A stretch of 64,000 nucleotides of DNA from Salinibacterium sp. ZJ70 (GCF_011751865.2 NZ_CP061770.1:124001-188000); one strand, 5' to 3'. Shown: positions 33,428 through 42,703, numbered from the stretch's first letter. Notes: generated by a model not told the origin, from the sequence alone. Numbers and translations are program-made.

Positions 33428-34737
33428 AGCCCCGACTGCCGCGCCCCCCGCGGCTGCGGCTGCGCCCGCGGCGCCGTGCGGCCGTCGACACGACGGCGGG
33501 TGGGCTCGTCCCGCGTGTGCGGCACGCCGACCGCTTCACCGCCATCGACCTCGTCGCCGAGGCGACGACAGGCATCGGATCCCGGCCCACACGGCTCGTG
33601 ATGACGACGATCGGCACGGTGCTCGGCATCGGCTCGCTCGTCGTCACGCTCGGCTTCGCGCAGACAGCGGCGGGGCAGATCGCGCGGCAGTTCGACGCCG
33701 TCTCCTCGACGCAGGTCGTCGTGAAGCCTGCGGAGACGCGCACGGGCAGCGGCTCGGTCGCGGTCGCGGCGCTCCCGTGGGACTCGCCTGCGCGCGCTGA
33801 GCGCCTTGCCGGCGTCGAGCGTGCGGGCCTCTACGCCGAGGTGCCGCTCGGCGAGAACACCATCACGGCCGTCCCCGTCAATGACCCCTCCGCGCCCACG
33901 CTCTCCTCGCCGCCGCTCGCCGCAGGCTCAGGCGGACTGCTCGAAGCGGTGCGCGGCAGCATCGTCACGGGGCGGTTCTTCGACGAGGGCCATGACGCCC
34001 GCGGCGACCGCGTCGCCGTGATCGGGGCCCGCGCGGCCGAGCGGCTGGGGATCAACCGCATCGACAGCCAGCCGTCGATCTTCATCGGCGGGATCGCGTA
34101 CGCCGTGATCGGCATCGCCGACGACATGCAGCGGCTTGCGTCGCTGCGTGATTCGGTGATCATCCCGCTCGGCGCCGCACGCGCGGACTTCGCGCTCGCG
34201 GCACCCGGCGAGATGCAGGTGCGCATCATGACCGGTGCTGGCCCGCAGCTGCGTGATCAGCTGGGACTCGCGCTCTCGCCCGGCGCACCCGACACGATCG
34301 AGGTGGCCGCGCCGTCCGGAAAGTCGGAGCTCGGCGAGAACGTGCAGACTGACGTCAACATCGTCTTCCTCGTGCTCGGCGCCATCGCGCTCCTCGCGGG
34401 CGGACTCGGCATCGCGAACGTCACGATGCTCTCGGTCATGGAGCGCACGGGCGAGATCGGTCTGCGGCGGGCGCTCGGTGCCACCAGGCGCCAGATCGGA
34501 TCGCAGTTCGTGGTCGAATCGGTCGTCATCGGCCTGCTCGGCGGACTCATCGGCGCATCGCTCGGCGTCTTCGCGGTGGTGGGGGTGTCGCTCGTGCAGC
34601 AGTGGACGCCCGTGATCGACCCGTGGATGGCGATCGGATCGCCCGTGCTCGGCGCGATCGTCGGGCTCGCGGCAGGCTGGTTCCCTGCGCGCCGCGCGGC
34701 CCGCATCGAGCCCGTGGATGCACTGCGCGGCGCGTGA
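33424..34737 (+). CDS. MacB/FtsX-type ABC transporter permease
   Basis: 437 residues. A basic, proline-rich N-terminus (KPRLPRPPRLRLRPRRR) precedes helix 1 (LVMTTIGTVLGIGSLVVTLGFAQ). A large extracytoplasmic MacB_PCD domain spans about residues 75-310 (DAVSSTQVVVKPAE, VIGARAAERLGI). Three more helices form the FtsX domain, with ERTGEIGLRRALGATRRQIGSQFVVE between them. The usual substrates of such exporters are peptides, lipids or antibiotics. The substrate here is unknown. Last gene of the operon. Confidence 0.92.
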   Translation: MKPRLPRPPRLRLRPRRRAAVDTTAGGLVPRVRHADRFTAIDLVAEATTGIGSRPTRLVMTTIGTVLGIGSLVVTLGFAQTAAGQIARQFDAVSSTQVVVKPAETRTGSGSVAVAALPWDSPARAERLAGVERAGLYAEVPLGENTITAVPVNDPSAPTLSSPPLAAGSGGLLEAVRGSIVTGRFFDEGHDARGDRVAVIGARAAERLGINRIDSQPSIFIGGIAYAVIGIADDMQRLASLRDSVIIPLGAARADFALAAPGEMQVRIMTGAGPQLRDQLGLALSPGAPDTIEVAAPSGKSELGENVQTDVNIVFLVLGAIALLAGGLGIANVTMLSVMERTGEIGLRRALGATRRQIGSQFVVESVVIGLLGGLIGASLGVFAVVGVSLVQQWTPVIDPWMAIGSPVLGAIVGLAAGWFPARRAARIEPVDALRGA

Positions 34738-34846
34738 CGCACGCCGCCCCGACGCGCGCGCTGCGCAGATGAGCAGCGGATGAACAGTGCGGTGCGCATC
34801 GGATTCAGGGCTTGTGCACAGCCAGCTTTCATATAAGGGTGGGTCT

Positions 34847-34863
34847 ACCCCCTAATGGGGGGT
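34847..34863. promoter_or_regulatory. C/G-run hairpin before nuclease/nucleotidase gene
   Basis: ACCCCC-taat-GGGGGGT in the 169-nt gap, 44 nt before the ATG at 34907, with TATAAG just upstream (34832-34837). It may be an operator or a leader hairpin. No cognate regulator is evident. Confidence 0.35.
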
Positions 34864-34906
34864 TCTTATGGACAACGTCGTCCACCGAACAACGGAGAAC
34901 CCTCGT

Positions 34907-37900
34907 ATGACAGCTCTCACCCGGCAGCGCGCGCACCGACCCCGGCGCACCCTGGCATCCGTCGCATCAGCTGCGGCAGCGTCCCTCGCACTCACCGCCC
35001 TCGCCGCCGCTCCCGCGGTCGCCGCCGAGGTCACCCACACGATCGCCGAGGTGCAGGGCACCGACGCCGCGACCCCCCTCAGCGGGCAGGTCGTCACCGT
35101 CGAAGGCGTCGTCACCGGCTACTACGCGGCCCCCTCCAACTACCGGGGCCTGTACCTGCAGACCGCGGGATCCGGCGGCGACGTCGACGCGACGCCCGGT
35201 GCGAGCGACGGCATCTTCGTCTACGTCAACAACGCGTACCCGCAGGTCGCCGTCGGCGACCTCGTGCGCGTCACGGGCGTCGCGGGCGAGAACAACGGGC
35301 AGACCCAGATCACCTCGACCGACACGGCCGCTTTCGAGACCATTCAGGTTGCCGCCGGGCTCCCGGCGGCGACACCGCTCCCCGACAGCGTCGTCGGCGG
35401 AGCGCGTGAAGCCTTCGAAGGCATGCTCGTGCAGCCGACCGGCGACTACCGCCTCGCGTCCAGTCACGAGCTGTTCAGCTTCGGCTCCCTGTGGCTCGCC
35501 GCCGGCGGCGAGCTCGTGAAGTCGACGGAGGTCGCGGATGCTGGTGCAGAAGCGGATGCGATCGCGGCCGCCAACCTCGCGCGCCGGCTGATCGTCGACG
35601 ACGGCTACAGCATCCGCGTCGACAACTCACAGCACGTCGGCCAGCAGCCGTACTTCACCGCGGACACGGTCGTCCGGGGCGGCGACCGGTTCGTGGCGCC
35701 CGAGAAGCCGATGATCCTCGGCTACGGTTTCGACGCGTGGCGGCTTCAGCCGCAGGTGCCGATCACGGATGCGAGTGACGCGAGCTACAAGCCGACGTTC
35801 GAGACGCTCAACCCGCGCCCGGCGACCGCCCCCGAGGTGGGCGGTGACGTGCAGTTCGGCAGCTTCAACGTCTTCAACTACTTCACGACCTTCGGCGGTC
35901 AGGCGCGCGGCGCGGCCAATGCCGAGCAGTTCGCCAAGCAGAAGGCCAAGATCGTCGCGGCGATCAACGGCCTCGGCGCGGACGTCGTGGCGCTGCAGGA
36001 GATCGAGAACTCGATCGAGCTCGGCGAGCCCTCGGATGAGGCGCTCGCGGACCTCGTCGCGGGCCTCAACGCGGCGGCGGGCGCGGGCACCTGGGACTAC
36101 GTGCGCACCCCCGCGGCGCTGCAGACCCCCGGCGCCGAGGACATCATCATGACGGCGATCATCTTCAAGCCGTCCGTGGTCGAGCCGGTGGGCGACAGCT
36201 TCGCCGACGTCGACCCGACGTGGGACATCGCCCGCACCCCCATCGCGCAGACCTTCGAGCTCGGCACGGGCCGCCTCATCACGGTCGTCGTGAACCACCT
36301 CAAGTCGAAGACGCCGCCCTCGGGAAACACGGCACCCGAGCCGGCCGACGGCCAGGGCTTCTTCAACGCGGAGCGCGTCGCACAGGCGCAGCGTCTCGTG
36401 GGCTTCGTGAACGCGATCGCGGCCGATCCGGCCAAGAGCTCCGACGTCATCCTGATGGGCGACTTCAACGCGTACAGCGAGGAGGACCCGATCCAGGTGT
36501 TCCGTGAGGCGGGTCTCGTCGACCTCGTCGCCGACCGCACCGATGGGCAGTACACCTACACGTTCAACGGCGAGCTCGGCTCGCTCGACCACGCGCTCGT
36601 CACCGGATCGCTCGCGCAGTCGATCACGGGCGTCGGCGTCTGGGGCATCAACTCGCCCGAGTGGAGCGACCGCGGCTACGCGTTCGGGGCCACAGACGGC
36701 ACGAGCCCCTACCGCTCGAGCGATCACGACCCGATCCTCGTCGGGGTCTCCGCCGACCGCGAGCCGGTCACGATCGACGTGCTCAGCATCAACGACTTCC
36801 ACGGGCGCCTCGAGGCGGCCGCGGGGGTCGGCGGTGCCGCGGTGCTCGGCGGCATGGTGCGCAGCTACGAGGCGGCCAACCCCAACACGCTCTTCGTGGG
36901 TGCGGGCGACCTCATCGGCGCCTCCACGTTCACCTCGTTCATCCAGAACGACCAGCCCACCATCGACGCCCTCAATGCGATCGGGCTCGACGCGAGCGCC
37001 TTCGGCAACCACGAGTTCGATCAGGGTCGAGCGGATGTCGACGGCCGCATCCTGCAGGAGGCCGAGTGGCCGTATCTCGCGGCGAACCTCTATGACCGCG
37101 CGACGGGCCAGCCGGCCTACCAGGAGTACGAGCTGCGCACCTTCCAGGGGGTGACGATCGGCTTCATCGGTGCGGTCACCGAGGATCTGCCGAGCCTTGT
37201 GAGCCCCGACGGCATCGCGAGCCTCGACGTGCGCGAGGTCGTACCCGAGGTGAACCGCGTGGCTGATCAGCTCTCCGACGGGGACGCCGCCAACGGCGAA
37301 GCCGACGTGCTCGTGCTGCTCGTGCACGAGGGTGCGGCGACGACAGACATCTCGTCGGCGACCGACGGCTCCGACTTCGGTCGGCTCGTCACCGGTGCGA
37401 GCGCCGAGATCGACATGATCGTCTCGGGGCACACGCACCTCGCGTACGACCACGACGTGCCGATCGCCGGCACCGACCGCACGCGTCCCGTCCTCTCGGC
37501 GGGTCAGTACGGGGCGATGTACGCGCACTCGCAGGTCGTGTTCGACCCCGAGACGGGCGAGGTGTCGATCGAATCGACGCTGCACGACCTCCCGGGCGCC
37601 TTCCCGCCCGACCCCGAGGTGGCGCAGATCGTGGCGGACGCGGTGGAGGTCGCCCGTGAGCTCGGCAACGTGTCGCTCGGCTCGATCACGCAGGACATCC
37701 CGCGCGGTGCGACGGCGGCGGGTGCGGAGAATCGCGGCAGCGAGTCGCCGCTCGCGAACCTCATCGCCGACGCCCAGCTCGCAGCCACGGCCGATCTCGG
37801 CACGCAGATCGCGATCATGAACCCGGGCGGTGTCCGGGGAAGCCTGATCTACGCGTCGAGCGGCGCGCACGATCCGGACGGCAACGTCACGTACGCAGAG

Positions 37901-38896
37901 GCGGCGGCGATCCAGCCGTTCGCGAACACGCTCGTGACGACCAACCTCACGGGCGCGCAGCTGAAGGCGGTGCTCGAGCAGCAATGGCAGCCGGCGGGAG
38001 AGCCGCGGCCGTTCCTGAAGCTCGCGTTCTCGGACGGCTTCGAGGTCGTGACGGATCCGGATCGGCCGCAGGGCGAGCGCATCATCGCGATGTCGTTCCA
38101 GGGCGAGCCGGTGCTGCCGGATCAGACCTTCAAGATCGTGACGAACTCGTTCCTCGCGGCGGGTGGCGACGCCTTCACCGCCTTCGCGGGGGGCACGGGC
38201 ACGGTCGACTCGGGTCGCATCGACCTCGATGCGTTCGTCGCCTACATCGGCGACAACTCGCCGGTGACACCGAGGCTCGAGCAGCGCGCGGTGTCGGCGA
38301 CGCTCACCCCGCCGGCGAACGGCACCGCCTACCAGCCGGGCGAGCAGGTCACCGCGCAGCTGCGGGGCCTCGCGTTCAGTGCGGGCGGCCCGACGACGGG
38401 CGACGCGGCGATCCTCTCCGGCGACGAGGTGCTCGGCACGGCGCCGATGATGTTCGAGATCACCGATGTGTTCGACAACCAGGGCCAGGCGACCATCAGC
38501 TTCGCGATTCCGTCGGGGGTCTCGGGCACGGTGCCGCTCACGATCACGGGCCCGGGTGGCACGGCGATCGACCTGCCCATCGAGGTCGCGCAGGTCGCGC
38601 CCCCGGTGCGGGTCGGCACCGACACGAGCGCCTCGGCACCGCTGCTGTCGTTCGGCGGCAAGGTCACCTACAACGTCAAGGTGACGACGGACGACCGGTC
38701 GAAGCCGGTCGGAACGGTCACCATCCGCGACGGGCTCAAGGTGATCGCGACGGTCGATGTGACGGCCGCCGACAACGGGAAGCTCGCGGTGAAGCTGCCG
38801 AAGCTCTCCCGAGGGATCCACCTGCTGACGGCGCAGTTCGCTGGTGATGGGTTCCGCAGCTCGCTCAGCTGGCCCTCGATCGTCATCGTGATCTAG
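34907..38896 (+). CDS. Secreted ExeM/NucH-type endonuclease fused to UshA-type 5'-nucleotidase
   Basis: 1,329 residues, exported (signal peptide about 1-45, cleavage near AVAA). In order: an OB-like domain (about 50-150, LSGQVVTVEGVVTGYY); an endonuclease/exonuclease/phosphatase domain (about 310-610) with QFGSFNVFNYF, VVALQEIENS, VNHLKSK, LMGDFNAY and SSDHDPIL; a calcineurin-like domain (about 620-870) with SINDFHGRLEA, GDLIGAS, GNHEFDQG and SGHTHLAYD; a 5'-nucleotidase C-terminal domain (about 920-1095: ESPLANLIADAQLAA, NPGGVRG, GGDAFTAF); and one or two Ig-like domains to the end. All metal ligands are visible. It would degrade extracellular DNA and strip phosphate from the nucleotides. 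No anchor is seen. GGAG upstream supports ATG 34907 over 34868. Confidence 0.93.
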   Translation: MTALTRQRAHRPRRTLASVASAAAASLALTALAAAPAVAAEVTHTIAEVQGTDAATPLSGQVVTVEGVVTGYYAAPSNYRGLYLQTAGSGGDVDATPGASDGIFVYVNNAYPQVAVGDLVRVTGVAGENNGQTQITSTDTAAFETIQVAAGLPAATPLPDSVVGGAREAFEGMLVQPTGDYRLASSHELFSFGSLWLAAGGELVKSTEVADAGAEADAIAAANLARRLIVDDGYSIRVDNSQHVGQQPYFTADTVVRGGDRFVAPEKPMILGYGFDAWRLQPQVPITDASDASYKPTFETLNPRPATAPEVGGDVQFGSFNVFNYFTTFGGQARGAANAEQFAKQKAKIVAAINGLGADVVALQEIENSIELGEPSDEALADLVAGLNAAAGAGTWDYVRTPAALQTPGAEDIIMTAIIFKPSVVEPVGDSFADVDPTWDIARTPIAQTFELGTGRLITVVVNHLKSKTPPSGNTAPEPADGQGFFNAERVAQAQRLVGFVNAIAADPAKSSDVILMGDFNAYSEEDPIQVFREAGLVDLVADRTDGQYTYTFNGELGSLDHALVTGSLAQSITGVGVWGINSPEWSDRGYAFGATDGTSPYRSSDHDPILVGVSADREPVTIDVLSINDFHGRLEAAAGVGGAAVLGGMVRSYEAANPNTLFVGAGDLIGASTFTSFIQNDQPTIDALNAIGLDASAFGNHEFDQGRADVDGRILQEAEWPYLAANLYDRATGQPAYQEYELRTFQGVTIGFIGAVTEDLPSLVSPDGIASLDVREVVPEVNRVADQLSDGDAANGEADVLVLLVHEGAATTDISSATDGSDFGRLVTGASAEIDMIVSGHTHLAYDHDVPIAGTDRTRPVLSAGQYGAMYAHSQVVFDPETGEVSIESTLHDLPGAFPPDPEVAQIVADAVEVARELGNVSLGSITQDIPRGATAAGAENRGSESPLANLIADAQLAATADLGTQIAIMNPGGVRGSLIYASSGAHDPDGNVTYAEAAAIQPFANTLVTTNLTGAQLKAVLEQQWQPAGEPRPFLKLAFSDGFEVVTDPDRPQGERIIAMSFQGEPVLPDQTFKIVTNSFLAAGGDAFTAFAGGTGTVDSGRIDLDAFVAYIGDNSPVTPRLEQRAVSATLTPPANGTAYQPGEQVTAQLRGLAFSAGGPTTGDAAILSGDEVLGTAPMMFEITDVFDNQGQATISFAIPSGVSGTVPLTITGPGGTAIDLPIEVAQVAPPVRVGTDTSASAPLLSFGGKVTYNVKVTTDDRSKPVGTVTIRDGLKVIATVDVTAADNGKLAVKLPKLSRGIHLLTAQFAGDGFRSSLSWPSIVIVI

Positions 38897-38909
38897 CGGC
38901 AGATGCACG

Positions 38910-38943
38910 ACGGTCCGCGGCGCCGTGGGGCACCGCGGACCGT
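38910..38943. terminator. Terminator of nuclease/nucleotidase gene
   Basis: 15-bp stem (one mismatch) ACGGTCCGCGGCGCC / GGCACCGCGGACCGT with loop GTGG, 14 nt past the stop. Confidence 0.85.
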
Positions 38944-38986
38944 CTCCGCGGTGCGAGCCGCTGGCCTGGGGTTCTCAAAGGCGCGA

Positions 38987-39102
38987 GGCCCACCGCCCCC
39001 CGACGGTGGGCCCCGCTCCGGACTTCCCCCCAGATGTCCGGTTACCTTGCTTTGAAGGTAACGACACTGGACAGTGTCCGGAATGTCCCCGAACGGGGGA
39101 CA
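38987..39102. other. Cluster of five consecutive perfect hairpins upstream of recQ
   Basis: This fills most of the 313-nt gap before recQ. The stems are: GGCCCACCG/CGGTGGGCC (38987-39012), CCGGAC/GTCCGG (39018-39041), GTTACCTT/AAGGTAAC (39041-39062), GACACT/AGTGTC (39063-39078) and TGTCCCC/GGGGACA (39084-39102). The last four are nearly back to back, and GTCC/GGAC elements recur. It may be a structured non-coding RNA, a multi-site operator or a small mobile repeat. From 39103 to 39197 I see nothing definite. Confidence 0.55.
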
Positions 39103-39197
39103 GCTGATGTGGAGCGAGTCCTCCGGGTTGCCTGGGTTTCCGGGGGGCCGGGTGACCAGACCTGTCCACTCTCGGGGTACACGTCGGCGGCGCCCAG

Positions 39198-39203
39198 TAG
39201 CGT
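39198..39203 (+). promoter_or_regulatory. -10 box of recQ, leaderless
   Basis: TAGCGT, 6 nt before the ATG at 39210. If recQ is leaderless, the upstream hairpins are not part of its mRNA from this promoter. Confidence 0.55.
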
Positions 39204-39209
39204 GGACGC

Positions 39210-41024
39210 ATGCCCACAGCCCCCGACGTGCTGCACCGTGTCTTCGGCTACTCCGAATTCCGGGGCGACCAGGCGGCCATCATCGACCAGGTGGTGTCGG
39301 GCGGCGACGCCGTCGTGCTCATGCCGACCGGCGGAGGCAAATCGCTCTGCTACCAGATCCCCGCGCTCGTGCGGCCGGGAACGGGCGTCGTCATCTCGCC
39401 GCTCATCGCCCTCATGCAGGATCAGGTCGACGCCCTCGACGCGCTCGGCGTGCGCGCCGCGTTCCTCAACTCCACCCAGGACTCCGGCACCCGGCGCCTC
39501 GTCGAGTCGCAGCTCGCGGCCGGCGAGATCGACATCCTGTATCTCGCGCCCGAGCGGCTCAAGCTCGACTCGGCGCGCGAACTGCTCGACCGCCTCGACA
39601 TCTCGGTCTTCGCCATCGACGAGGCGCACTGTGTCTCGCAGTGGGGGCACGACTTCCGCCCCGACTATCTCGGGCTCTCGATCCTCCACGAACGCTGGCC
39701 GAGCGTGCCCCGCATCGCTCTCACCGCCACCGCGACCGACGCCACCCGCCGCGAGATCGTCGAACGGCTCGGGCTCCAGGAGGCGAAGAAGTTCGTCTCG
39801 AGCTTCGACCGACCCAACATCCAGTACCGCATCGAGCCGAAGAACCAGCCGCTGCAGCAGCTGCTGCAGCTCATCCGCACCGAGCACCCGGGGGACGCGG
39901 GCATCGTCTACTGCCTCTCGCGCGCCTCCGTCGAGAAGACGGCCGAGGCGCTCGTGGGTGCCGGCATCCAGGCGCTGCCGTACCACGCGGGGCTCGACGC
40001 GAGCGTGCGCGCCCGCAATCAGGCGCGCTTCCTGCGCGACGACGGCATCGTCATGGTCGCCACGATCGCGTTCGGCATGGGCATCGACAAGCCTGATGTG
40101 CGCTTCGTCGCCCACCTCGATCTGCCCAAGTCCGTCGAGGGCTACTACCAGGAGACCGGGCGTGCGGGGCGTGACGGACTGCCCTCGACCGCGTGGCTCG
40201 CCTACGGCCTGCAGGATGTCGTGCAGCAGCGGCGCATGATCCAGGAGTCCGAGGGCGACGCCGCGTTCAAGCGCCGCGCCTCACAGCACCTCGACGCGAT
40301 GCTCGCGCTGTGCGAGACGGTCGAGTGCCGTCGCGTGCAGCTGCTGAACTACTTCGGGCAGGAGTCCGGCCCGTGCGGCAACTGCGACACGTGCCTCAAC
40401 CCTCCGGAGGCGTGGGACGGCACCGTGCCCGCCCAGAAGCTGCTCTCGACGATCGTGCGCCTGCAGCGCGAACGCAATCAGCGATTCGGCGCCGGTCACC
40501 TCATCGACATCCTCCTCGGGCGCGAGACGGATCGCGTGCGCAGCCAGCGCCACGACGAGCTGCGCACCTTCGGCATCGGCACGGAGATCAGCGAGCAGGA
40601 GTGGCGCGGTGTCGTGCGGCAGCTGCTCGCGCAGGGCCTCCTCGCCGTCAACTCGGACGGCTACGGCACGCTCGTCATCACCGAGGCCTCCGCTGCGGTG
40701 CTCGACGGCTCGCGTCCCGTGAAGCTGCGGCGGGAGCCCGAGAAGGTCGCGAAGACCGCGAAGCGCAAGGCAGGGGCCGAGCTCCCCGAGACGGCGCAGC
40801 CGCTCTTCGAGGCGCTGCGCGCGTGGCGCGCGGATGTGGCCCGCGAGCAGGGTGTGCCCGCCTACATCGTCTTCGGCGACGCGACGCTGCGCGGCATCGC
40901 CCTCACCGAGCCGACGAGCATCGAACAGCTCGGCGAGATCTCGGGCGTCGGCGAGAAGAAGCTCGAGGCCTACGGCGAGGCCGTGCTCGCGGTCGTCGCG
41001 AACGCGGCCGCCGCCCCCGCGTAG
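39210..41024 (+). CDS. recQ: ATP-dependent DNA helicase RecQ
   Basis: 604 residues. The 3'-5' helicase core has GYSEFRGDQAAIIDQV, Walker A MPTGGGKSLCYQIPAL, SPLIALMQDQVDAL, DEAH box (FAIDEAHCVSQWGHDFRPDY, about 137), TATAT, and motifs V-VI GMGIDKPDVRFVAHLDLPKSVEGYYQETGRAGRDG. A zinc-binding/RQC region follows (about 350-500) with cysteines in CETVECRR and CGNCDTC, then a C-terminal HRDC domain (about 530-600, LFEALRAWRADVAREQGVPAY). Role: unwinding of recombination and stalled-fork intermediates. Leaderless promoter; convergent with the amidohydrolase operon. Confidence 0.96.
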   Translation: MPTAPDVLHRVFGYSEFRGDQAAIIDQVVSGGDAVVLMPTGGGKSLCYQIPALVRPGTGVVISPLIALMQDQVDALDALGVRAAFLNSTQDSGTRRLVESQLAAGEIDILYLAPERLKLDSARELLDRLDISVFAIDEAHCVSQWGHDFRPDYLGLSILHERWPSVPRIALTATATDATRREIVERLGLQEAKKFVSSFDRPNIQYRIEPKNQPLQQLLQLIRTEHPGDAGIVYCLSRASVEKTAEALVGAGIQALPYHAGLDASVRARNQARFLRDDGIVMVATIAFGMGIDKPDVRFVAHLDLPKSVEGYYQETGRAGRDGLPSTAWLAYGLQDVVQQRRMIQESEGDAAFKRRASQHLDAMLALCETVECRRVQLLNYFGQESGPCGNCDTCLNPPEAWDGTVPAQKLLSTIVRLQRERNQRFGAGHLIDILLGRETDRVRSQRHDELRTFGIGTEISEQEWRGVVRQLLAQGLLAVNSDGYGTLVITEASAAVLDGSRPVKLRREPEKVAKTAKRKAGAELPETAQPLFEALRAWRADVAREQGVPAYIVFGDATLRGIALTEPTSIEQLGEISGVGEKKLEAYGEAVLAVVANAAAAPA

Positions 41025-41035
41025 CCGTCTCGGCG

Positions 41036-41051
41036 GTTGCCCGGGGGCAAC
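41036..41051. terminator. Short hairpin between convergent recQ and amidohydrolase genes
   Basis: GTTGCC / GGCAAC with loop CGGG, 11 nt past the recQ stop and touching the stop of the opposite gene. The short stem makes it a weak candidate. Confidence 0.4.
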
Positions 41052-42703
41052 TAGGCGTCAGGCGCCGCGTAGACGCGCGCTCCGTCCACGAAGGTCTGCA
41101 GCACGCGCGTCGCGCCGATCTGGTCGGCCGGGCCATCGAACGGGTCGCGGTCGAGCACCACGAGGTCGGCGAGCTTGCCCACCTCGATCGTGCCCGTGTC
41201 GTGGTCGCGGTGATTCACCCACGCCGAGCCCGCCGTGTAGGCCGTGAGCGAGGTGGCGAGGTCGATCGCCTGGTGCGGCAGGAACGGCTCGTAGTCGCCG
41301 TCTTCGTGACCGGGCGCCGCCGTGCGGTTGACGGCGGTGTGGATCGCGGCGAGCGGATCAGGGGTCGAGACCGACCAGTCGCTTCCCGCCGCGAGCACCG
41401 CGCCCGCGCGCTGCAGGTCGCCGAAGGGGTACTGCCAGGCGCTGCGCTGCTCGCCGAGGAACGGCAGCGTCAGCTCGATCATCTGCGGTTCGAGCGTCGC
41501 CCAGTACGACTGCATGTTCGCGGCCACGCCGAGAGTGCGGAAGCGGGGAACGTCATCCGGGTGGATCACCTGGATGTGCGCGATGTGGTGCCGGTTGTCC
41601 CACCTCCCGTTCCGTTCGATCGAGCGCTCGACGGCGTCGAGGCACTGCCGCACCGCGCGGTCGCCGATCGCATGGAAGTGCACCTGGAATCCGAGCTCGT
41701 CGAGCTGCGGCACCGCCTCGTTCAGGATCTCGGGCGGCACGAACGAGATGCCGGAGTTGTCGGTGGGGTGCCCGTGGCCGTCGTGATACGCCTCGAGCAT
41801 CGCGGCGGTGAAGTTCTCGGCTACGCCGTCCTGCATGATCTTGATGCTCGTCGCCGAGAACCGTGCGCTGCGGTATGCGGCTCGCTTCTCGACGAGCGAG
41901 GGGATCTGCTCGAGGCCCTGCGTGCGGTCCCACCACAGCGCCCCGACGACACGGCCGGTGAGCAGGCCCTCGCGATCGGCGCGCACGTAGGTGGGGCCGC
42001 CGTCGATGAGGTCGGCGTAGGCGCCGATGATGGCGTCCTGCCACGACGTGATCCCGTAGGAGTGCAGGTGCTCCTGGCCGCGCAGCAGACCAGCCAGCAT
42101 CTCGTCGTCGCTCGTCGGATCGAGCAGGCGGTCGACGAGCGACATCGCTCCTTCGTGGAGTGTGCCGGTGGGGTTGCCCGCCGCGTCGCGCTCGATGCGG
42201 CCGTCCGCAGGATCCGGGGTGCGGGCGTCGATGCCGGCGAGCTCGAGCGCGCGGGAGTTCACCCATGCGCCGTGCCCGTCCCGGTTCGTGAGGAAGACGG
42301 GTCGGTCGGACACCGCCCGATCGAGTGCGGCGGCGGTCGGCGTGCCGCCGGGGAACACCGACATCGACCACCCGCCGCCGAGGATCCACTCCGCGTCCGG
42401 ATGCGCATCGGCGTACGAGGCGACGATCCGCACGTAGTCCTCCTCGGTGCGACCCGCGTTGAGGTCGCAGCGCAGCAGTTCGAGTCCGCCCGAGATGGGG
42501 TGCACGTGCGCGTCCTGGAAGCCGGGGACGAGCATCCGCCCCCTCAGATCGACGACCTCGGTCGCGGGGCCCACGAGGTCGTCGACATCGTGACCGACGG
42601 CCACGATGCGTCCGTCCGTCACCGCGACACTGTGGGTGAGCGAGCGGACGGTCGTGGCGGTGAACACGGAACCACCCGTGAAGACGAGATCGGCGTAGGT
42701 CAT
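41051..42703 (-). CDS. YtcJ-like metal-dependent amidohydrolase
   Basis: 550 residues, no signal peptide. Landmarks: YADLVFTGGSVFTA at the N-terminal beta-sandwich, LVPGFQDAHVHPISGG (HxH metal ligands, about 64-67), WILGGGWSM, NRDGHGAWVNSRAL, SIKIMQDGVAENFTAAML, VHFHAIGDRAVRQCLDAVE (His ligand) and AGSDWSVSTPDPLAAIHTAV (catalytic Asp). This is the YtcJ/amidohydrolase-3 branch, which cleaves N-acyl or amide bonds in small molecules. It is the last gene of the polyamine-type ABC operon (18-nt gap from the permease), so its substrate may be what that transporter imports. Confidence 0.9.
   Translation of the reverse strand: MTYADLVFTGGSVFTATTVRSLTHSVAVTDGRIVAVGHDVDDLVGPATEVVDLRGRMLVPGFQDAHVHPISGGLELLRCDLNAGRTEEDYVRIVASYADAHPDAEWILGGGWSMSVFPGGTPTAAALDRAVSDRPVFLTNRDGHGAWVNSRALELAGIDARTPDPADGRIERDAAGNPTGTLHEGAMSLVDRLLDPTSDDEMLAGLLRGQEHLHSYGITSWQDAIIGAYADLIDGGPTYVRADREGLLTGRVVGALWWDRTQGLEQIPSLVEKRAAYRSARFSATSIKIMQDGVAENFTAAMLEAYHDGHGHPTDNSGISFVPPEILNEAVPQLDELGFQVHFHAIGDRAVRQCLDAVERSIERNGRWDNRHHIAHIQVIHPDDVPRFRTLGVAANMQSYWATLEPQMIELTLPFLGEQRSAWQYPFGDLQRAGAVLAAGSDWSVSTPDPLAAIHTAVNRTAAPGHEDGDYEPFLPHQAIDLATSLTAYTAGSAWVNHRDHDTGTIEVGKLADLVVLDRDPFDGPADQIGATRVLQTFVDGARVYAAPDA

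Noticed and set aside
35627..38908. 1,093-codon open frame on the minus strand opposite the nuclease/nucleotidase gene
   Set aside because: It is a product of GC-rich third positions. Its translation is low-complexity Arg/Asp/His/Glu-rich with no domains, while the plus-strand frame has complete catalytic motifs.
39041..39078. Hairpins upstream of recQ considered as an SOS (LexA) box
   Set aside because: The arms do not resemble the actinobacterial TCGAAC-N4-GTTCGA pattern.
39083..39209. Possible small protein starting at ATG 39083 (MSPNGGQLMW)
   Set aside because: It would run on as a shadow of recQ, and its first codons fall in a perfect hairpin. Gly/Pro-rich sequence without family features.
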